Position numbers and translations under genes: made by a program. The notes beneath the pieces are model-generated. The model searched no databases and was not told where the DNA came from. It saw only the letters and a program-made list of their open reading frames with translations. Of a DNA stretch of 64,000 nt, positions 59,773-64,000 are shown one piece after another (position 1 is the first letter of the stretch; every line of letters begins with the position of its first letter). This DNA comes from Geothrix campi (GTDB taxonomy: Bacteria > Acidobacteriota > Holophagae > Holophagales > Holophagaceae): contig NZ_JANHMP010000001.1 in NCBI RefSeq assembly GCF_024609265.1, positions 868,001 to 932,000 of the forward strand. The letters are read 5' to 3'.

Positions 59773-60851
59773 ATCCCTGGATCCTCGTCGCGTTCCTCAT
59801 CGGGGTTCGCGGCGAGGATCGCTGCGAAGCGTTCCAGATTCGCCAGAAAGAGGTCCACCAGCTGGGGGTCGAAATGGACGCCCCGACCCCTCTGGATGAG
59901 CGCCACCACCTGGTCTTCGGGCCAGGAGTCCTTGTAGTGCCGGCGGCTGCTGGCCGCATCGAAGACATCCACCAGGGTGGTGATGCGGGCCTCGATGGGG
60001 ATGGCCTTGCCCTTCAGGCCCTTCGGATAGCCCGTGCCGTCCCACTTTTCGTGGTGGCCGAAGGCAATGCGGGCTCCCATTTGGATGAACGGAACCTTGG
60101 ATCCCTTCAGGATGGTGGCGCCCATGGAGGTGTGTCTCCGCATGGTGACCCATTCCTCCTCGGTGAGGGCCCCGGGTTTCTGGAGGATGGCGTCCGGCAC
60201 GCCGACCTTCCCGATATCGTGCATGGGCGCGGCGGACCGGATGGTCTCGACGGCCTCCTGATCCCAGCCGAGCAGCTTTCCCATCTCCGCAGCGTAGAGG
60301 CCGATGCGGCGGACATGCGTCCCCGTCTCGTGGTCCCGGTGCTCGCTGGCGGAAATGAGCCTGAGGGCGACTTCCTCGCGCGAGGCCCGGATCTGCTCGG
60401 TCTGTTCCCGGACCTTCCGGGCCAGCTGGGCCTCACGGTCCCGGAAGGCGATCTCCAGCATGCGGCGCCGCAAGGCGGCATTCACCTGCACCACGATCTC
60501 CCGGGGCTGGAAGGGCTTCAGGATGTAGCCGAATGCCCCCTGCTGGAGGCACTCGATGGCCGTCTCCGTCGCCTCCGTGGAACTCACCATCACCACGGAG
60601 ATATCGGGGATGCGGGGCTGGAGCGCCTTCACCAGATCGAGGCCCGAGGCGCCCGGCATCTGGATGTCGCTGAGGACCAGGTCAGAGGGCTCCTCCTCCA
60701 GGGCCTTGAGGGCCCCCGGCACGTCCGCAGCCACGCGGCAGCGGTAGCCAGCCTTCGTGAGGATGCGCTCGAGCGACAGGCGGATGATGGGCAGGTCATC
60801 CACGATCAGGATGCTGACCTGCTGGGGCACCACCTGGATTTCTTCGCCCAT
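59769..60851 (-). CDS. Response regulator with HD-GYP domain
   Basis: The 360-residue protein has a receiver domain (about 12-130) with the phospho-acceptor Asp in LVLSDIQMPG and the signal Lys in LKPFQPR. A linker helix (LARKVREQTEQIRASREEVALR in two parts) leads to an HD-GYP domain (about 165-345). It shows HRDHETGTHVRR, the HD pair in MHDIGKVGVPD, HHEKWDGTGYPKGL and DVFDAASSRRHY. The complete ligand set suggests an active c-di-GMP (or cGAMP) phosphodiesterase. No histidine kinase is adjacent. It is convergent with the redox operon. Confidence 0.94.
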   Translation of the reverse strand: MGEEIQVVPQQVSILIVDDLPIIRLSLERILTKAGYRCRVAADVPGALKALEEEPSDLVLSDIQMPGASGLDLVKALQPRIPDISVVMVSSTEATETAIECLQQGAFGYILKPFQPREIVVQVNAALRRRMLEIAFRDREAQLARKVREQTEQIRASREEVALRLISASEHRDHETGTHVRRIGLYAAEMGKLLGWDQEAVETIRSAAPMHDIGKVGVPDAILQKPGALTEEEWVTMRRHTSMGATILKGSKVPFIQMGARIAFGHHEKWDGTGYPKGLKGKAIPIEARITTLVDVFDAASSRRHYKDSWPEDQVVALIQRGRGVHFDPQLVDLFLANLERFAAILAANPDEERDEDPGI

Positions 60852-60979
60852 GGACCTTCCCTGATTCGATATTCACCTGCATGCATCTCGGCTGACCGTC
60901 GCAGTCGATCATCGCATGGGCGGAAAAAACCATGAAGCCTCCATGCGGGGGCCTCGGAAGGACTCGTCACTTCCCCTGT

Positions 60980-61426
60980 CTACCGGGCCCACTCCAGCGA
61001 ATCGCGCTTCGCTGCATAGTGGGCGCCCAGACCCAGGCCGCTGGCCCGCTCGCAGAGCTCCAGGGCGGCATGGAAATCCCCCAGCTCACTGTGCGCCTGG
61101 ATGCCCCGCTCGAAGCAGGTCAGCTCCTCCAGCAACCGGCGGTACTCATGGGGGAAAGCCGCCTCCAGGTCGGGCAGGTAGCCCAGGGCCGAAGCTACTG
61201 AAGCGATGCAATCCTCCCACAACCCGCACTGGGCCTGGGCATCCGCGGTCAGATCGTAGGCGATGGCCTTCACGGCATTCGGCAGGCTGGCCTGCCCCTC
61301 GAAGGTTCGGCGCAGGTACTTGAGAGCGGCTTCGGGACCGCTGAAGGCCGCCTCGCGGTGTCCCGCCCGCAGGTCCTCCAGGACATCCTTCACCGACTTG
61401 CGGACGGGCTCCTGTCGCTTGGCCAC
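60980..61426 (-). CDS. Uncharacterised helical-repeat protein coupled to guaA
   Basis: A 148-residue, mostly helical protein of no family known to me. Regularly spaced small and hydrophobic residues (LGDFHAALELCERASGLG near the end; AQCGLWEDCIASVASALGYLP in the middle) are TPR-like. The start is GTG 61426, which shares one base with the guaA stop (TAGTG), implying re-initiation. There is no signal peptide. A role linked to GMP synthesis is not established. Confidence 0.7.
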   Translation of the reverse strand: MAKRQEPVRKSVKDVLEDLRAGHREAAFSGPEAALKYLRRTFEGQASLPNAVKAIAYDLTADAQAQCGLWEDCIASVASALGYLPDLEAAFPHEYRRLLEELTCFERGIQAHSELGDFHAALELCERASGLGLGAHYAAKRDSLEWAR

Positions 61427-62955
61427 TATTCGTACTCGATCGTGGCGGGCGGCTTCGAGGTGATGTCGTAGACCACGCGATTGATGCCCTTGACCTCGCG
61501 GACGATGCGCTGGGCGATCCGATCCATCAGCTCATGCGGAAGGCGGGCCCAATCGGCCGTCATGAAATCCTCACTGGTGACCGCCCGCAAGGCGCACATC
61601 CACTCGAAGGTGCGCTCGTCGCCCATGATGCCCACGGTCTGCACGGGCAGCAGCACCGCGAAAGCCTGGCTGGTGCGGCCGTACCAGCCGCTCTCCCGCA
61701 GTTCCTGCAGGAAGATGGCGTCAGCGTTCTGCAGAATGGTGGCCCGTTCCCGGGTGATGGCGCCCGGCAGGCGCACGGCCAGGCCCGGACCCGGGAAAGG
61801 GTGCCGCTGGTTCATCTCCTCGGGGAGGCCCAAGGCCAGGCCGGTGGCCCGGACTTCATCCTTGAACAGCTCGCGGAGGGGTTCCACCAGCTTGAGCTTC
61901 ATGCGCTCCGGCAGGCCGCCCACGTTGTGGTGGGACTTCACCAGGATGGCGCCGCCGATACCGCTGGATTCGATGACATCCGGATAGGTGGTGCCCTGTC
62001 CAAGGAAGTCTGCCTTCACCTTGCTGGCCTCGCGTTCGAAGACCTCGATGAACTTGCCGCCGATGATCTTCCGCTTCTGCTCGGGGTCGGTGATGTCCTT
62101 GAGCGCCCCGAGGAACTCATCCGAGGCATCCACCCAGATCACGTTGAGCTCGAAGGGCTCGAAGTAGGTTTGCACCTGCTTCATCTCGTCCTTGCGCATG
62201 AGGCCGTGATCCACGAACACGCAGGTAAGCTGCTTGCCGATGGCCTTGTGCAGCAGCAGGGCCGCCACGCTGGAATCCACGCCGCCGCTGAGGCCCAGCA
62301 CCACCGTGCCCTGCCCCACCTGCCCGCGAATGGCCTTCACCTTCTCCTCGATGAAGTTGCCGGCATTCCAGTCCAGGGCCATGCCGCAGTGCTTGAGGAA
62401 GTTCAGCAGCAGGGGCGTACCCTGGGTGCTGTGGGTGACCTCCGGATGGAACTGGAGGCAGTAGATCCCGCGTTTGGGATCCTCCATGGCCGCCACGGGC
62501 ACGCTGGGCGTCTTCGCCGTGACCGTAAAACCCGCCGGCGCGACCTCCACATGATCGCCGTGGCTCATCCACACCTGCTGGGCGTGGGGCAGCCCCTCGA
62601 AGAGCATGGATCCTTCAGGCATGGCCTGGATCTCGGCCTTGCCGTATTCCCGACTCGCGGAGCGGTGCAGCTGCCCGCCGAGATTCCGGGCCAGGAGCTG
62701 CTGGCCGTAGCAGATGCCGAGAATGGGCACGCCCAGGCCAAGAATGGCCGGATCCAGATCCGGCGCCCCTGGTTCCAGTACCGAATTGGGGCCACCCGAC
62801 AGGATCACCCCCTTCAGATCTGCTCCTGTGATCTCCGCCGCCGTGGTCCCGCTGCTGTAGACCAGCCCGAAAGCCCCCAGCTCCCGCAGCCGCCGCGTGA
62901 TGAGCCGCGTGTACTGGCTGCCGTAGTCGATGATGGCGATGCGCTCGTGGTGCAT
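61426..62955 (-). CDS. guaA: GMP synthase (glutamine-hydrolysing)
   Basis: The 509-residue enzyme converts XMP to GMP. The N-terminal glutamine amidotransferase domain (1-195) has the nucleophile Cys in GICYGQQ and the His/Glu of the triad in LQFHPEVTHS. The ATP pyrophosphatase domain has the PP-loop LGLSGGVDSS and FVDHGLMRKDE. The C-terminal dimerisation domain contains FPGPGLAVRLPG and ends in KPPATIEYE, as is standard. ATG 62955 has AGGAG upstream; longer in-frame sequence is not needed. Confidence 0.97.
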   Translation of the reverse strand: MHHERIAIIDYGSQYTRLITRRLRELGAFGLVYSSGTTAAEITGADLKGVILSGGPNSVLEPGAPDLDPAILGLGVPILGICYGQQLLARNLGGQLHRSASREYGKAEIQAMPEGSMLFEGLPHAQQVWMSHGDHVEVAPAGFTVTAKTPSVPVAAMEDPKRGIYCLQFHPEVTHSTQGTPLLLNFLKHCGMALDWNAGNFIEEKVKAIRGQVGQGTVVLGLSGGVDSSVAALLLHKAIGKQLTCVFVDHGLMRKDEMKQVQTYFEPFELNVIWVDASDEFLGALKDITDPEQKRKIIGGKFIEVFEREASKVKADFLGQGTTYPDVIESSGIGGAILVKSHHNVGGLPERMKLKLVEPLRELFKDEVRATGLALGLPEEMNQRHPFPGPGLAVRLPGAITRERATILQNADAIFLQELRESGWYGRTSQAFAVLLPVQTVGIMGDERTFEWMCALRAVTSEDFMTADWARLPHELMDRIAQRIVREVKGINRVVYDITSKPPATIEYE

Positions 62956-63050
62956 GGGTCTCCTGCGGGGGCCCCTGGGTAGCCGGACCACCCCGGAGGC
63001 CACCTCCAGTGTGCCCGATCCAACGCCGTCGTGGCGCCTCGTCGGCGCGT

Positions 63051-64000
63051 TCAGTGCCCGGCCTTCCTTGCCTTGAGGGCCTGCAGGAGCGACTTGAGCG
63101 AAGGTTTCTCGTACTGGCCCTTGGCCTTGGGTAGGGCCGCCTGGACCATCTGGATGGCGTCATCCAGCCGCCCTTCCAGGATGGCTATCTGAACTTGCCC
63201 GGTGAGGGCTGCCAACGAGTCGGGCAGCCAGAATTTCAAGGGCTTCGCCCCCTTGACGGCCAGGGGCGCGGAGGGGCCGAGGGCGCCACCGGGTTCTGCC
63301 GGAGATGGGGCCACTGGTCGCGCCGCGAGCTGGTCCCTGAGCTTGGCCAGGTGCTCCTGGTAGGACTGAAGCATGTCCCGCTCTCGCTGGCTCGACGCCA
63401 TCTGGGCGGCCTGCCGGCCCACCTCCTCGGCCTCGCGGATCCGGCCCATGCTCATGAGGAGCGATCCGAAATTCAGACGCAGCACCAAGTCGCTGGGACT
63501 GAGCTTCACCGCCTCCAGACCTTCCTGGACGGCAGGTTCCTGCGCCTCGGGCCGTTGGGCCAGTTCGCGGCCCAAGGCCAAGTGGAGGTCCGGGAAATCG
63601 GGTTGCAAGACCAGCCCGCGCCTCAGCCAGGCCTCGACTTGCCCGGCGTCCGCCTGAGATCCCTGGGGCAGACGCGCCAGGTGGTACGGCACGCGGAAGT
63701 CCTGGCTACCCAGTTCCAGAGCACGCGCCAGGGCTCCCCGGGCCTCCTCGTATCGGCCCTGGCGAAGGCAGGCCATGCCCCAGGCGGCCTGGGTCGCGGC
63801 CTGCCCGGGCGCGAGGCCCTTCGCCTGTTCCGCCAGCGCGGCGCCGGCCTGGAGCTGGTCCGAATAAAGCAGGAATTCTGCCCGCACGGCCAGGGCCTCG
63901 GCCTCATCCACCGGACGAACCTGGAAATCCGCTCCTGTCAGGGCCACCTTCAGGGGCAGATTCCAGAAGCTGAACACCGACTTGGTGGCGTATCGGGCCA
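63051..64000 (-). CDS. TPR-repeat protein, N-terminus beyond the window (partial)
   Basis: At least 316 codons of an open frame run off the right edge. A GTG at 63977 exists, but the frame continues upstream to the window end (ARYATKSV before the GTG), so the true start probably lies outside. The visible part is made of TPR units (AEFLLYSDQLQAGAALAEQ, GMACLRQGRYEEARGALARALELG, LNFGSLLMSMGRIREAEEVG). It ends in a tail (AILEGRLDDAIQMVQAALPKA). No catalytic motif is visible. It ends 95 bases before guaA on the same strand, so the two may be co-transcribed or simply adjacent. Confidence 0.75.
   Translation of the reverse strand, partial: ARYATKSVFSFWNLPLKVALTGADFQVRPVDEAEALAVRAEFLLYSDQLQAGAALAEQAKGLAPGQAATQAAWGMACLRQGRYEEARGALARALELGSQDFRVPYHLARLPQGSQADAGQVEAWLRRGLVLQPDFPDLHLALGRELAQRPEAQEPAVQEGLEAVKLSPSDLVLRLNFGSLLMSMGRIREAEEVGRQAAQMASSQRERDMLQSYQEHLAKLRDQLAARPVAPSPAEPGGALGPSAPLAVKGAKPLKFWLPDSLAALTGQVQIAILEGRLDDAIQMVQAALPKAKGQYEKPSLKSLLQALKARKAGH

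Overview
The window is very GC-rich chromosomal DNA, densely packed with short intergenic gaps and many ATGA/GTGA/TGATG stop-start overlaps. It comes from a Gram-negative bacterium: it carries tolB-pal-ybgF, lipoproteins, a class A penicillin-binding protein and SecG. The gene content suggests an anaerobic, electron-transferring Acidobacteriota of the Holophagae type, perhaps Geothrix-like. The reasons are a 2-oxoacid:ferredoxin oxidoreductase, a tetraheme cytochrome/FeS/NrfD quinone complex, an HD-GYP regulator and kelch lipoproteins. That placement is an inference from protein character, not a database match. Almost all of the window reads as core genome; no prophage, transposase gene or CRISPR array was seen.

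Layout. 1-6600: end of a TonB-like protein, truA, an HU gene with promoter and terminator, a thiD-like kinase coupled to an unknown protein, a cation diffusion facilitator and a DUF853/HerA-like ATPase. 6.6-12.1 kb (minus): acyl-CoA thioesterase, sixA, alpha/beta hydrolase, rho, methyltransferase and dus, probably one or two operons. 12.2-17.3 kb: DECD-box helicase, class A PBP and NAD kinase. 17.4-20.6 kb: 2-oxoacid:ferredoxin oxidoreductase with an N-terminal ferredoxin on the alpha subunit and fused beta-gamma subunits, followed by a small Cys-rich protein. 21-30.4 kb: a 5'-nucleotidase-like lipoprotein, rbfA-truB, a methyltransferase, pgk, tpiA, a zinc-ribbon/lipoprotein pair, DAHP synthase and secG. 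30.46 kb: tRNA-Leu(GAG). 30.6-38.4 kb: kelch lipoprotein, mutY, GHMP kinase, ybgF-pal-tolB, and mutT-rnhB. 38.5-48.7 kb: secreted serine protease, a tetR/M61 peptidase/glycosyltransferase operon, miaE/EamA/DUF2520, elbB and an aminotransferase.

The most unusual part is 48.77-54.77 kb. It holds a tightly coupled cluster of membrane and polyamine-type genes: a DUF4178 zinc-ribbon membrane protein, a 59-residue membrane protein, DUF350, a membrane-anchored spermidine-synthase-like enzyme and a Tat-exported FAD amine oxidoreductase. The cluster is interrupted by a GxxExxY (PD-(D/E)xK-type) gene that sits between 29-bp inverted repeats. Its start codon lies inside the left repeat, and the start codon of the next gene lies inside the right repeat. 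The same repeat family occurs alone as a hairpin at 6609-6682. A second palindromic family built from CACGAAG units occurs at 3942-4027.

55.1-59.8 kb encodes a DUF2339-like membrane protein and a tetraheme cytochrome/FeS protein/NrfD module, likely moving electrons between the quinone pool and periplasmic carriers. A convergent HD-GYP regulator, guaA with a small helical-repeat protein, and the C-terminal part of a TPR protein running off the end complete the window.
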